A stretch of DNA of 64,000 nt from Streptomyces qinglanensis (GCF_900111245.1 NZ_FOGO01000009.1:62001-126000), one strand, 5' to 3'; counted from the first letter of the stretch, positions 1 to 8,425 are shown. The notes: generated from the sequence alone by a model not told the origin. A program made the numbers and translations.

Positions 1-416
1 ATGTCGTGCAGGACACCCGCGCAGCGCAGTGTCTCGGTGCGCTCCTCGTCCAGCCCCAGTTCGCGGGCGATCAGCACGGCGGCGAGGCCGACCCGTTCGC
101 CGTGGCCGCGGGTGTAGTGGTCCTTGATCTGGACCGCCTGGGAGAGCGCCCGCACCGCGGCCTGCCGGGCCGCCCGCTCGGGGCGGCACCACCGCAGCCC
201 CCACCAGCCGAGCCACACCGGTCCCAGCGCGGAGAGCGCGGCGAGCGGACCGTAGGCGCTGCGCCACAGGACGACGGCCACCGGCACGGTCAGTGCGCAG
301 GCCAGCGCGAGCGCCGCGCGGTTGCCCTCTGCCGCCCCGGCCGTCCGTGCGGGCGGCGGCCCGTGCTTCGTCCCTGCGGCGGCCGCCGCATCGGGCCTGC
401 TCCTCGTGAGCCGCAT
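1..416 (-). CDS. HD-GYP-type HD-domain phosphohydrolase, C-terminus outside window
   Basis: This is a partial gene: 138 N-terminal codons are present and the rest lies beyond base 1. Residues 1-30 are polar. Two closely spaced hydrophobic segments follow (about residues 33-50 and 55-72, with VAVVLW and GPVWLGWWGL), so it is membrane anchored. A cytoplasmic domain then opens with DHYTRGHGERVG and runs to GVLHD, the first metal-binding His-Asp pair. DHxxRGHxERV is the hallmark opening of HD-GYP domains, which often hydrolyse cyclic dinucleotides; the GYP part is not visible, so substrate is unknown. The ATG at 416 is chosen as the first start before the hydrophobic region. It follows rsrA in the same direction after a 339-nt gap. 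Confidence 0.82.
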   Translation of the reverse strand, partial: MRLTRSRPDAAAAAGTKHGPPPARTAGAAEGNRAALALACALTVPVAVVLWRSAYGPLAALSALGPVWLGWWGLRWCRPERAARQAAVRALSQAVQIKDHYTRGHGERVGLAAVLIARELGLDEERTETLRCAGVLHD

Positions 417-755
417 CACCGGCCTCCTCCCCGCCTGCTGCATGGCGGGGAGACTAGGAGCAGGGTGCGGGGCGGCTCACGGCACTCCGCCAGGTTCCCC
501 CGTACGGGACAGTCCTTCCTCACCCGAAGGAGGGAGAAGGGGCGCTCTCGTACGGGTCTCGTGCCGGTCTCGTACGGGAAGTCCGCCGATCCGCCGCGCC
601 CGGTGCACCCGCCGCGCCCGGTGCGAACTCCGGGCGCGGGGCGCGTCCTCGGGACTGCCGCGCCCGTCGGCGCAGCCGTCGGCACCCTGCGCTGCTCGGG
701 CGGGGTTCCCGGCGCCGCTGGTGTTCTGCCGGCCCGGTGCCGCTCCCCCGGGTGT
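417..755. other. Gene-free gap between rsrA and the HD-GYP gene
   Basis: About 340 bases with no supportable gene. The only structure I see is short direct repeats: CTCGTACGGG occurs twice within 30 bases (549-579) and GCGCCCGGTGC twice (597-622). Reading frames here are shadows of G+C-rich sequence. I found no clear promoter or terminator. Confidence 0.4.
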
Positions 756-1133
756 TCAGCCGGGGTTCTTGTCGTCCCCGGAGCCGACCGCGTCGGCGGT
801 CTCCGCCGACGCGCCCCCGGAGGCGGACCGGGGAAGCTCCTCCTCGCCGGAACCGGCGCCCGCGCCCTCGCGGGCCTCGCCCTGGCGGATCACCTCGATC
901 CGCCCCATGACCTTGGACCGCAGGTCGGAGGGGACGTCGTCCTGGCCGCAGCAGCGCTTGACGAGCTTCTTGACCTCGCGCTCCAGCCCGTACTTCTCGA
1001 AGCAGGGCGAGCACTCGTCGAAGTGCTCCTGGAACTTGGCGCAGTCGCCTTCGGGCATCTCCCGATCGAGGTACTCGTAGAGGTGGTCGAGGACCTCGGA
1101 GCAGTCCGTCTCGTGCGGCTCTCCGCAACTCAT
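756..1133 (-). CDS. rsrA: RsrA, redox-sensing zinc anti-sigma factor of SigR
   Basis: A 125-residue ZAS-family anti-sigma factor. Cys3, His7, Cys11, Cys31, His37, Cys41, Cys44, Cys61 and Cys62 are all present, with the H-x3-C-x2-C zinc motif at 37-44, at the same residue numbers described for Streptomyces coelicolor RsrA. In that system reduced zinc-bound RsrA holds sigma-R inactive in the cytoplasm, and disulfide formation (Cys11 with Cys44 or Cys41) ejects zinc and frees the sigma factor. The last 40 residues are a low-complexity Gly/Glu/Ser tail. The ATG overlaps the sigR stop codon by ATGA, so the two are translationally coupled and made in matched amounts. Confidence 0.96.
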   Translation of the reverse strand: MSCGEPHETDCSEVLDHLYEYLDREMPEGDCAKFQEHFDECSPCFEKYGLEREVKKLVKRCCGQDDVPSDLRSKVMGRIEVIRQGEAREGAGAGSGEEELPRSASGGASAETADAVGSGDDKNPG

Positions 1134-1966
1134 GAGCCCGAGCCTTTCCGGTCTTGCGACCCGTCCGCCGCGGCACCGGCCGGGACCAGGCCGCGCTCTT
1201 GCGCATAGCCCTCCAGCATCTCGCGAAGCTGGCGCCGTCCGCGGTGCAGACGGGACATCACCGTACCGATGGGTGTCCCCATGATGTCGGCGATCTCCTT
1301 GTACGCAAAGCCCTCGACATCGGCGAGGTAGACGGCGATGCGGAACTCCTCGGGGATGGCCTGGAGTGCTTCCTTCACATCGGAGTCCGGCAGGTGGTCG
1401 AGCGCCTGCGCCTCGGCCGAGCGCAGCCCGGTCGACATGTGCGACTCGGCTCGCGCAAGCTGCCAGTCCTCGATCTCCTCCGCCGCGCTGCGCTGGGGCT
1501 CGCGCTGCTTCTTGCGGTAGGAGTTGATGAAGGTGTTCGTCAGAATGCGGTACAGCCACGCCTTGAGGTTGGTGCCCTCACGGAACTGGTGGAAGGACGC
1601 GTACGCCTTCGCGTAGGTCTCCTGCACCAGGTCCTCGGCATCGGCCGGGTTCCGCGTCATCCGCAGCGCGGCGGAGTACATCTGGTCGAGGAACGCGAGC
1701 GCGTCCCGCTCGAAGCGCGCGCTGCGCTGCTCCACCGTCTCCGACGCCGCTGTCTCCTGCTGTGCGCTCGAGCCGCCTTCGGTCCCGGTGACCGGACCCA
1801 CCTCCTCCAATGTGGTGGCGAGCCCGAACGAAGACCCGCCCGAATCGGAGAATAGACGACGACCGCCACCGCCCGCCGCTTGAATCTTCGCGCCGGAGGA
1901 CAGCGCCACTGTGGCCCAGTCCAGGTCAGCGGCCCGCGGACGCTGGGGGCAGGCGACAGAACCCAT
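1130..1966 (-). CDS. sigR: SigR, ECF sigma factor for thiol-oxidative stress (long form; short form starts at 1801)
   Basis: ECF sigma factor with region 2 (about residues 85-155 of the long form, including DAEDLVQETYAKAY) and region 4 (about 205-258, including YKEIADIMGTPIGTVMSRL). Two starts are credible. The short form begins at GTG 1801, preceded by a strong GGAGGA, and gives 223 residues, the usual SigR length. The long form begins at ATG 1966 and adds exactly 55 residues, matching the unstable sigma-R-prime isoform known from S. coelicolor, which is made from the sigma-R-dependent upstream promoter. Such a promoter lies at 2056-2082. It directs disulfide-stress genes such as thioredoxins and mycoredoxin, and is coupled to rsrA downstream. 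Confidence 0.95.
   Translation of the reverse strand: MGSVACPQRPRAADLDWATVALSSGAKIQAAGGGGRRLFSDSGGSSFGLATTLEEVGPVTGTEGGSSAQQETAASETVEQRSARFERDALAFLDQMYSAALRMTRNPADAEDLVQETYAKAYASFHQFREGTNLKAWLYRILTNTFINSYRKKQREPQRSAAEEIEDWQLARAESHMSTGLRSAEAQALDHLPDSDVKEALQAIPEEFRIAVYLADVEGFAYKEIADIMGTPIGTVMSRLHRGRRQLREMLEGYAQERGLVPAGAAADGSQDRKGSGS
1799..1808 (-). promoter_or_regulatory. Internal ribosome binding site and GTG start of the short SigR isoform
   Basis: On the minus strand GGAGGA directly precedes GTG at 1801-1799, which begins the conserved GPVTGTEGG segment. This is the strongest Shine-Dalgarno match in the sigR leader and decides the main start, leaving the 55 upstream codons as a regulatory extension. 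Confidence 0.8.
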
Positions 1967-2055
1967 CGGGGCGGCTCCCTTTCCTCATGGAGGGTATGGC
2001 TGCATCTCACACTCTTCCCGGCCGCGGATTCCCTCCGCAGCCGGACACCCCGTGC

Positions 2056-2082
2056 AACCATCCGGGTGCGCCGATCATTCCC
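2056..2082 (-). promoter_or_regulatory. Sigma-R-dependent promoter of sigR
   Basis: Minus strand: GGGAAT (2082-2077), exactly 18 nt, then GTT (2058-2056). This is a perfect match to the published sigma-R consensus GGGAAT-N18-GTT. Transcription should begin near 2049, about 83 nt ahead of the long-form start at 1966, so this transcript would carry the 55-codon extension. This is the expected positive autoregulation of sigR. Confidence 0.9.
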
Positions 2083-2100
2083 GGGCCGCGCCGGGACCGC

Positions 2101-2793
2101 TCACGCGTCGCGGCGCCAGACCTCCCGGCCGCCGGTGATCCACCGGGTGACGGCACCGGTGACCAGCTCCATCGCCGCCGCCTCGGTCAGCTCGGCGGAC
2201 TTCGGCAGGGCGAAGCCGTGGTCGGCGCCGGGCACCTCCACCGGAGCCGTACCGGCCGGGAACTCGGCGGGGCGGCCGAACGGGTCACGGCCGCCCTGCA
2301 CCACCAGCAACGGCAGCTCCACCGAGGTCAGCTCCTCGGCGCGGGACTTCTCCGGCCTGCCCGGCGGGTGCAGCGGGAAGGACAGGGCCAGCACGGCGCA
2401 GGCGCCCAGCGCCGCTGCGGTGCGGCAGGCGACCCGGGCGCCCGCGCTGCGGCCTCCGGCGATCACCGGCAGCCCCGGGAGCGCGAGCGCCGGCCACAGC
2501 GCGCTCCACGCGGCGTCCAGGGTGCGGGGCGCCGGAGCCACCTTCTTCCCCGCCACCCGCCAGGGCTGCTCGACCAGGGCCACCGTCACTCCCTGGGCGG
2601 GGAGCGCGGCGGCCAGGGCGCGCAGGTCCCGGGCCTCGATCCCGCCGCCCGCGCCGTGGCCGAGGGCCAGCACCGTGTGTGCCGGACGCGCGTCGTACCA
2701 GGTGATCCGGGCCTCGCCCGCGGGTGTGGCGACCGTCTCGGCCCGGGGGTGTCCGGCTCCCCGCGGCTGCGGGGCCTGCTGCTGGGTGCTCAT
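2101..2793 (-). CDS. Alpha/beta hydrolase of the KANL3/Tex30-like (dienelactone hydrolase-like) family
   Basis: A 230-residue soluble alpha/beta hydrolase. Visible elements are LGHGAGGG (oxyanion region), GGRSAGARV (nucleophile elbow, Ser at about residue 116), QGGRDPFG (acid loop) and ADHGF (catalytic His). The sequence resembles the KANL3/Tex30-like hydrolases whose substrates are unknown. The ATG at 2793 has no good Shine-Dalgarno sequence; CAGGAT lies 6 nt upstream, a weak -10-like hexamer. It sits just upstream of the sigR promoter in the same orientation. Confidence 0.8.
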   Translation of the reverse strand: MSTQQQAPQPRGAGHPRAETVATPAGEARITWYDARPAHTVLALGHGAGGGIEARDLRALAAALPAQGVTVALVEQPWRVAGKKVAPAPRTLDAAWSALWPALALPGLPVIAGGRSAGARVACRTAAALGACAVLALSFPLHPPGRPEKSRAEELTSVELPLLVVQGGRDPFGRPAEFPAGTAPVEVPGADHGFALPKSAELTEAAAMELVTGAVTRWITGGREVWRRDA

Positions 2794-2841
2794 ACCGGCA
2801 TCCTGCCAGCGGCCCGCGCAGAGCCGCTCGGAACCGGCACG

Positions 2842-2920
2842 CCCGGAAGGCCCGGAAGGCCCGGAAGGCCCGGAGCGCTCAGAACACTCGGAACCCTCGG
2901 AACCCTCGGAACCCTCAGAA
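2842..2920. repeat. Two adjacent 9-bp tandem repeats
   Basis: About four copies of CCGGAAGGC are followed, after a 10-base break, by three copies of CTCGGAACC. They fill the gap between two genes and run into the last codons of the SRAP gene, where they encode the acidic C-terminus. Unit length is a multiple of three. Confidence 0.85.
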
Positions 2921-3802
2921 GAGGGTCTCCTCCTCCGGTGCGGGAAGCTCCTTGAGGAGGTGCGGGCCGTTGTTGCGGACGTTGCTGACGTCCGTGGAGA
3001 CGGGCCAGGCGCGCAGCAGGCCCTCCGGCGGCGGGGTCAGCAGCTCCCGCAGCTCCCCGGAGTCGGTGCGGGAGGGGTCCAGCCAGGCGTCCCAGCGGTC
3101 CGGGGTGAGCATCAGCGGCATCCGGGGATGGATGTCGGCCAGCGACCGGGGGCCGCCCTCGCTCTGTTCGTCCGCGTTGGCCAGCGGCGTGGTCTCCGCC
3201 GCGGTGGTCAGGACGGTGCACGTCGCCCACCAGCCCTGCGGATGGTCGTCGGGCAGCGTCTTGTCCCGCCAGAACTCGTACAGGCCGGCCATCGCCATCA
3301 CCGGCTGTTCCTGCTCGGGGGCGGGCGACGCGGGAACGTGCGGCGTGGGAGCGTGCGGCGTGGGAGCGTGCGGCGCGGGGGAAATGAAGTAGGGCTGCTT
3401 GCGGGGCCGCTTGCGCTTGCCCTCCTGTTCGAGCTTCAGCTCGCCCTGCGCGGTGACCCACTCGTAGTAGCCGTCGGCGGGCAGCAGGCAGCGGCGGGCG
3501 GCGAAAGGGCGGCGGTAGGCGGGCTTCTCGTGCACGGTCTCGGCCCGGGCGTTGATCATCTTGACGCCCATGTCGGGTGTCTTGGCCCACCCGGGCACCA
3601 GGCCCCACTTGAGCGTGCGAAGCTGCCGCACCGGCCGCGGGTCGTCGCTGCCCTTGAGGGGGCGGTCGAGGACCGCGTGGACCTGCTTGGTGGGAGCGAC
3701 GTTCCAGTCCGGGCCCGGCGCCTCGGCGGGCTCCCACTTCTCCACCTCGAAGAGCCGGACCAGGTCCTCGGCGCTCCGGCTCGCTGCATACCGTCCGCAC
3801 AT
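2915..3802 (-). CDS. SOS response-associated peptidase (SRAP/YedK/HMCES family)
   Basis: A 295-residue SRAP protein. The start ATG at 3802 is fixed by biology: the catalytic Cys must be residue 2 (MCGRY). Other active-site elements are visible: INARAET (Asn), DGYYEW (Glu) and DIHPRMP (His). The family forms a thiazolidine DNA-protein crosslink with abasic sites in single-stranded DNA. The protein carries a non-conserved loop (about residues 140-160) made of a repeated Pro-His-Ala-Pro-Thr unit (15-bp DNA repeats at about 3340-3384). No SOS box was found upstream. It is divergent from the M50-like gene. Confidence 0.93.
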   Translation of the reverse strand: MCGRYAASRSAEDLVRLFEVEKWEPAEAPGPDWNVAPTKQVHAVLDRPLKGSDDPRPVRQLRTLKWGLVPGWAKTPDMGVKMINARAETVHEKPAYRRPFAARRCLLPADGYYEWVTAQGELKLEQEGKRKRPRKQPYFISPAPHAPTPHAPTPHVPASPAPEQEQPVMAMAGLYEFWRDKTLPDDHPQGWWATCTVLTTAAETTPLANADEQSEGGPRSLADIHPRMPLMLTPDRWDAWLDPSRTDSGELRELLTPPPEGLLRAWPVSTDVSNVRNNGPHLLKELPAPEEETLF

Positions 3803-3898
3803 GCCTGCAAGACTGCCACGGCACGCCGGGCCGTCGCCGTGCGTTGACAGGACGCGGAGCGGCACGGCCCCCGAGCACACGAGGAGAACACCCCGAAC

Positions 3899-4639
3899 AT
3901 GGACAACGCGAGCATCACGGATGTCTGGGACCGGGTCGTCGGCGGCCAGCAGCCCCCCGAGGAGTGGCTGGTGCTGGTCACCGGCCTCGTCGCGCTGCTC
4001 GCGGTGGCGCCGCACGGCGTGTGGCGCATCTCGCGCAACGCGGTCACCATCGCGCACGAGGGCGGACACGGCCTCATAGCCCTGCTCACCGGGCGCCGGC
4101 TGGACGGCATACGGCTGCACTCGGACACCTCGGGACTGACGGTCTCGCGCGGCAAGCCGCACGGTCTCGGCATGGTGCTGACCGCCGCCGCGGGCTACAC
4201 CGCTCCCCCGCTGCTCGGCCTGTGCGGCGCCTGGCTGCTGTCCTCCCACCACGTCACCGCACTGCTGTGGGGCGCCACGGCGCTGCTGGTGGCGATGCTG
4301 GTGATGATCCGCAACGCCTACGGCGTGCTCGCCCTCGTGCTGACCGGCGGCGCGTTCCTGCTCATATCCTGGCTGACCGGCCCCCAGGTGCAGGCGGCGT
4401 TCGCCTACGTGGTGGTGTGGTTCCTGCTGCTGGGCGGGGTGCGGCCGGTCTTCGAGCTGCAGGGCAAGCGGCGGCGGCAGGGGGCGCACCGCGGCCCGGC
4501 CGGGCCCGGCATGCCGGACTCGGACGCCGACCAGCTCGCCCGGCTGAGTCATCTCCCGGCGGCGGCGTGGCTGTTCCTCTTCCACGCGGTCGCGCTGTGC
4601 TCCCTCGTCGGCGGCGGGCGCTGGCTGCTGGGGCTGTGA
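3899..4639 (+). CDS. M50B family membrane zinc metallopeptidase
   Basis: A 246-residue polytopic membrane protein. The first membrane segment (about 24-42) is followed by IAHEGGHGL, an HExxH zinc-binding motif. Several further hydrophobic segments follow (about 90-180), then SDADQLARL in the C-terminal third, the usual third-ligand region of M50B peptidases. Such proteases cut substrates within the membrane; the substrate is unknown. The start ATG at 3899 has a GAGGAG about 12 nt upstream, a rather long spacing. It is followed 76 nt later by aroA in the same direction. Confidence 0.85.
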   Translation: MDNASITDVWDRVVGGQQPPEEWLVLVTGLVALLAVAPHGVWRISRNAVTIAHEGGHGLIALLTGRRLDGIRLHSDTSGLTVSRGKPHGLGMVLTAAAGYTAPPLLGLCGAWLLSSHHVTALLWGATALLVAMLVMIRNAYGVLALVLTGGAFLLISWLTGPQVQAAFAYVVVWFLLLGGVRPVFELQGKRRRQGAHRGPAGPGMPDSDADQLARLSHLPAAAWLFLFHAVALCSLVGGGRWLLGL

Positions 4640-4715
4640 GCCGGGTCCCGGCCGCGCGCCGCGGACGGGGTGCCGACCAGCGGGGCGGCCGGCCACCAGC
4701 CATTACAGTGGCCCC

Positions 4716-6113
4716 ATGACCGACCAGCGCACCAGCCCCGCAGAGACCGCACTCTGGCCCGCTCCCACCGCACCGGGCCGGGTCGAGGCGACCGTCACCG
4801 TGCCGGGCTCCAAGTCGGTCACCAACCGCGCCCTGGTGCTGGCCGCGCTCTCCTCCGAACCGGGCTGGCTGCGCCGCCCGCTGCGGTCGCGGGACACCCT
4901 GCTGATGGCGGAAGCGCTGCGGACCCTGGGAGTCGGGATCGAGGAGACCGTCTCGTCGTCCTCCTCGGCGTACTCGGCGTACTCGGCCACCGCGGCCGAC
5001 AGCGAGCGCCCCGGCGGCGAGGCGTGGCGGGTGATCCCGACGGCGCTGCGCGGCCCGGCGACCGTGGACGTCGGCAACGCGGGCACCGTGATGCGCTTCC
5101 TGCCGCCGCTGGCGGCGCTCGCCCAGGGGCCGATCCGGTTCGACGGCGACCCTCGCTCCTACGAGCGCCCGCTGCACGGCGTCATCGACGCGCTGCGCAC
5201 GCTGGGTGCGCGAGTGGAGGACGAGGGGCGCGGCGCGCTGCCGATGACGGTGCACGGGAACGGCTCGCTGGCGGGCGGCCCGGTCGAGATCGACGCGTCC
5301 TCCTCCAGCCAGTTCGTCAGCGCCCTGCTGCTGTCCGGTCCGGGCTTCAACCAGGGGGTCGAGGTCCGGCACACCGGGCGCACGCTGCCGTCCATGCCGC
5401 ACATCCGGATGACCGTGGACATGCTGCGCGCCGCGGGCGCCAAGGTGGACGCGCCCCAGGACGGGGGCGCACCGAACGTGTGGCGGGTGACGCCCGGGGC
5501 GCTGCTCGGCCGGGACCTGACGGTCGAGCCGGACCTGTCCAACGCGCAGCCCTTCCTCGCTGCGGCGCTGGTGACCGGCGGCCGGGTCACCGTCCCGGAC
5601 TGGCCCGAGCACACCACACAGCCCGGTGACGCGCTGCGCGAGATCTTCAGCGCCATGGGCGGCTCCTGCGTGCTGGACGAGCGGGGGCTGACCTTCACCG
5701 GCGGCGGCCGGATCCACGGCATCGACATCGACCTGGGCGAGGTGGGCGAGCTCACCCCGGGCATCGCCGCCGTCGCCGCGCTGGCCGAGGGCGAGTCGGT
5801 GCTGCGCGGTGTCGGGCATCTGCGGCTGCACGAGACCGACCGGCTGGCGGCACTCGTCAAGGAGATCAACGGCCTGGGCGGGGACGTGACCGAGACGGAG
5901 GACGGGCTGCGGATCCGGCCGCGCCCGCTGCACGGCGGCGTCTTCCACACCTACGACGACCACCGGCTGGCCACCGCGGGCGCGGTGCTCGGCCTGGCGG
6001 TCGAGGGCGTCGAGGTGGAGAACGTCGCGACGACGTACAAGACCCTGCCGGACTTCCCGCGGATGTGGGGCGAGCTGCTGGGACTTCCGTCCGGGACCGG
6101 AGAGAGAGCCTGA
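4716..6113 (+). CDS. aroA: 3-phosphoshikimate 1-carboxyvinyltransferase (EPSP synthase)
   Basis: A 465-residue EPSP synthase of the shikimate pathway, joining shikimate-3-phosphate and phosphoenolpyruvate. Seen: PGSKSVTNRALVLAAL near the N-terminus, NAGTVMRFLPPLA, DPRSYERPLHG, and the C-terminal DRLAALVKEI and TYDDHRLAT. An in-frame Ser-rich insert (about residues 74-92, SSSAYSAYSATAADS) is encoded by a 9-bp tandem repeat and lies in a surface position before the conserved core. No Shine-Dalgarno precedes the ATG, but TACAGT lies exactly 6 nt upstream (4704-4709), suggesting a leaderless transcript. rsgA follows after 13 bp. Confidence 0.96.
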   Translation: MTDQRTSPAETALWPAPTAPGRVEATVTVPGSKSVTNRALVLAALSSEPGWLRRPLRSRDTLLMAEALRTLGVGIEETVSSSSSAYSAYSATAADSERPGGEAWRVIPTALRGPATVDVGNAGTVMRFLPPLAALAQGPIRFDGDPRSYERPLHGVIDALRTLGARVEDEGRGALPMTVHGNGSLAGGPVEIDASSSSQFVSALLLSGPGFNQGVEVRHTGRTLPSMPHIRMTVDMLRAAGAKVDAPQDGGAPNVWRVTPGALLGRDLTVEPDLSNAQPFLAAALVTGGRVTVPDWPEHTTQPGDALREIFSAMGGSCVLDERGLTFTGGGRIHGIDIDLGEVGELTPGIAAVAALAEGESVLRGVGHLRLHETDRLAALVKEINGLGGDVTETEDGLRIRPRPLHGGVFHTYDDHRLATAGAVLGLAVEGVEVENVATTYKTLPDFPRMWGELLGLPSGTGERA

Positions 6114-6126
6114 GAGGGCGCCCGCG

Positions 6127-7143
6127 ATGCGCCGCTACGGCAAGCACACCGACGAGGACGACATCCGGGTCCGCCCCTCGCGCCGGGGCAGCCGCCCGCG
6201 CACCCACACCCGGCCCAAGCACGAGGACGCCGCCGAGGGCCTCGTCCTGACCGTCGACCGGGGCCGGCTGACCTGCCTGGTGGAGGGGCGCACGGTCACC
6301 GCGATGAAGGCCCGCGAGCTGGGCCGCAAGGCGGTGGTGGTGGGCGACCGGGTGGCCGTGGTCGGCAACCTGTCGGGCGAGAAGGACACCCTCGCCCGCG
6401 TCGTCCGGGTGGCGGAACGCAGCTCGGTGCTGCGCAGGACGGCGGACGACAACGACCCGTACGAGCGGGTCGTGGTGGCCAACGCCGACCAGCTCGCCGT
6501 CGTCACGGCGCTGGCCGACCCCGAGCCGCGCCCCCGGCTGATCGACCGCTGCCTGGTGGCGGCCTTCGACGCGGGGCTGGAGCCGCTGCTGGTGCTGACC
6601 AAGTCCGACCTGGCACCGGCCGGTCCGCTGCTGGAGACGTACGCACCACTGGGGGTGCGTCATGTCGTCACCAGCCGGGCGGAGTTGGCCGAGGGGCCGG
6701 GCGCCGAGGAGGTGCGCGAACTGCTGCGCGGTCGGACCACGGTGTGCGTGGGGCACAGCGGGGTCGGCAAGACGACGCTGGTCAACGCGCTGGTGGAGCG
6801 GCAGCGCGCCACCGGGGTGGTGAACGCGGTCACCGGGCGCGGGCGGCACACCACGACCTCGGCGCTGGCGTTGCCGCTGCCGCCCTCCCCGGTCGGCGCG
6901 GACGGCTGGGTGATCGACACCCCGGGGGTGCGCTCCTTCGGTCTGAACCACATCCAGCTCTCGCGCGTCATCCACGCCTTCCCTGATCTGGAGGAGGGCG
7001 CCGCGGAATGCCCCCGCGCGTGCAGCCACAACGAGCCCGCCTGCGCGCTCGACCAGTGGGTGGCCGACGGGCACGCCGACCCGGCCCGCCTGCACTCGCT
7101 GCGCCGCCTGCTGGCGACGCGGGAGAGGCGCGAAGGAGACTGA
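6127..7143 (+). CDS. rsgA: RsgA, circularly permuted ribosome small-subunit GTPase
   Basis: A 338-residue late-stage 30S assembly GTPase. The G motifs appear in permuted order: LTKSDLA (G4) comes before GHSGVGKTTL (G1), followed by DTPGVRSFG (G3). An N-terminal OB-fold region precedes them and a C-terminal zinc site (CPRACSH..ACAL) ends the protein. The first 40 residues are highly basic, typical of actinobacterial RsgA. It is separated from aroA by only 13 bp and is probably cotranscribed. Confidence 0.94.
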   Translation: MRRYGKHTDEDDIRVRPSRRGSRPRTHTRPKHEDAAEGLVLTVDRGRLTCLVEGRTVTAMKARELGRKAVVVGDRVAVVGNLSGEKDTLARVVRVAERSSVLRRTADDNDPYERVVVANADQLAVVTALADPEPRPRLIDRCLVAAFDAGLEPLLVLTKSDLAPAGPLLETYAPLGVRHVVTSRAELAEGPGAEEVRELLRGRTTVCVGHSGVGKTTLVNALVERQRATGVVNAVTGRGRHTTTSALALPLPPSPVGADGWVIDTPGVRSFGLNHIQLSRVIHAFPDLEEGAAECPRACSHNEPACALDQWVADGHADPARLHSLRRLLATRERREGD

Positions 7144-7225
7144 CCGATTCCGCCCGGCCTCCGCTGCATACTGGGCTTCCTGCGCTTGACCTGCTGCCCC
7201 ACCGGAGCAACGAGAGGAAGAGCAC

Positions 7226-7549
7226 ATGGCGTGGCTGCTGGTGCTGGTCGCGGGGTTGCTGGAGACCGGCTTCGCTGTGTGTCTGAAGCTCTCGCACGGC
7301 TTCACCCGGCTGTGGCCCACGGTCGCGTTCTGCGCCTTCGCACTGGGCAGCTTCGGCCTGCTGACGCTCTCGCTCAAGCGGCTGGACGTCGGTCCGGCGT
7401 ACGCGGTCTGGACGGGCATCGGTGCCGCGGGGACGGCGATCTACGGCATGGTCTTCATGGGCGATGTGATCTCCGCGCTCAAGCTGGTCTCCATCACGCT
7501 GGTCATCGTCGGTGTCATGGGGCTCCAGCTCTCCGGCAGCGCCCACTGA
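7226..7549 (+). CDS. Small multidrug resistance (SMR) transporter, SugE/Gdx-like
   Basis: A 107-residue protein of four membrane helices. Glu13 in helix 1 (GLLETGF) is the conserved proton/substrate-coupling residue, and the AVWTGIGAAGTAI segment of helix 3 is typical. Several SugE-type members export guanidinium, others quaternary amines; sequence alone does not decide. GAGAGGAAG precedes the ATG. I looked for a guanidine riboswitch in the 82 nt upstream and saw none. It follows rsgA in the same direction. Confidence 0.87.
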   Translation: MAWLLVLVAGLLETGFAVCLKLSHGFTRLWPTVAFCAFALGSFGLLTLSLKRLDVGPAYAVWTGIGAAGTAIYGMVFMGDVISALKLVSITLVIVGVMGLQLSGSAH

Positions 7550-7604
7550 GCGCGTACCGAGCACCTCTCGCGGGCCCGCCCGGTGCGCGGTGCGGGGCAC
7601 CGGG

Positions 7605-8234
7605 TCAGCCCGCCAGTAAGGCGCGGACCACCTCGTCGACCCGGCCGCACGGCTCCTCGTCGCCGTATTCGGGCGCGACGACGTAGGAGAGTGCGATCCG
7701 CAGCCCGGCCTCGTACGCGCGCTCCAGCTCCTGCCGCCCGGCGCCGCGCCGGGCCGGGCCGCCGGGCGCCGGGCCGCCCACCGGCACCCGTCCGCTCCGC
7801 TCGAGCCCGGCGAGCGCGCGGCTGCGCAGCACCGCGGCGAGACCGCCCGGCTCGCCGTCCGGCCCGCAGCCGGGGGCCGGACGGGCGGGCAGCGGCATCC
7901 GTGCGCCCCAGCAGTCGGTGAGCGCCGCCCGGACGATGGGCTCGGCCCGCGCCGTCCGCAGGATCCAGTGCGCGGCAGCGGCGCAGCAGGCCGCCGGATC
8001 GGCTCCGCTCCGGCACGCCTCGGCCACCGCCCGGCCCGCGCCGTCCAGGAAGTCGTCCAGCAGCCGGTCGACCAGTGCGGCGCCCAGTCCCTCCTTGCTG
8101 CCGAACTCGTTGTAGAGCGTCTGCCGCGACACCCCGGCGGCCGCGGCGACGTCGACCATCCGCACCGCCGTCCAGGGTCGCGCCCGTACCGCCACATGGG
8201 CGGCGTCCAGCAGGGTCTCGCGTGCAGCAGGCAT
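7605..8234 (-). CDS. TetR-family transcriptional regulator
   Basis: A 209-residue TetR-type repressor. The N-terminal helix-turn-helix is clear (VRMVDVAAAAGVSRQTLYNEFGSKEGL, about residues 20-46). The C-terminal ligand domain is Ala/Arg-rich and not assignable to a ligand. The ATG at 8234 is preferred because GGGGAGG lies 6 nt upstream; an in-frame ATG at 8336 would overlap the promoter. It is divergent from hisN, and an inverted repeat overlaps its own promoter, suggesting autoregulation. Confidence 0.85.
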   Translation of the reverse strand: MPAARETLLDAAHVAVRARPWTAVRMVDVAAAAGVSRQTLYNEFGSKEGLGAALVDRLLDDFLDGAGRAVAEACRSGADPAACCAAAAHWILRTARAEPIVRAALTDCWGARMPLPARPAPGCGPDGEPGGLAAVLRSRALAGLERSGRVPVGGPAPGGPARRGAGRQELERAYEAGLRIALSYVVAPEYGDEEPCGRVDEVVRALLAG

Positions 8235-8336
8235 CGTCGCCTCCCCGGCCCGCACCCCGCTGCCCCGGCCGGTGCCGGCGGCCCGTGCACGCGAGGCGTC
8301 CGCAGTCGGGCTGACCGGCAGCCCGGTGTGCGGCAC

Positions 8337-8369
8337 AGAATTGACGCACCGCCAAGAGGTGTCAATACG
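8337..8369. promoter_or_regulatory. Overlapping divergent promoters and candidate TetR operator
   Basis: Minus strand toward the TetR gene: TTGACA (8365-8360), 17 nt, AATTCT (8342-8337). Plus strand toward hisN: TTGACG (8341-8346), 17 nt, AATACG (8364-8369). The two promoters interlock. ATTGAC (8340-8345) and GTCAAT (8361-8366) form inverted arms, extended inwards by CACC and GGTG with small offsets, a plausible operator. hisN also has a TACTGT 6 nt before its start, so it may have a second, leaderless promoter. Confidence 0.6.
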
Positions 8370-8425
8370 CGGCGCACGCGCATGGCCCTGTGGCCGGGGG
8401 TTTCACCGCTCGATACTGTTCGGAC

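Noticed and set aside
2028..2033. Second GGGAAT on the minus strand in the sigR leader as another sigma-R promoter
   Set aside because: At 18 nt downstream the bases read TGA, not GTT, and neighbouring spacings do not help.
1880..3847. Long plus-strand open frame across the hydrolase and SRAP genes
   Set aside because: Low-complexity Arg/Gly/Pro translation with no family pattern; shadow of the real minus-strand genes.
7144..7225. Guanidine riboswitch ahead of the SMR transporter gene
   Set aside because: Only 82 nt are available and I could not find the conserved stems or loops of the known guanidine classes.
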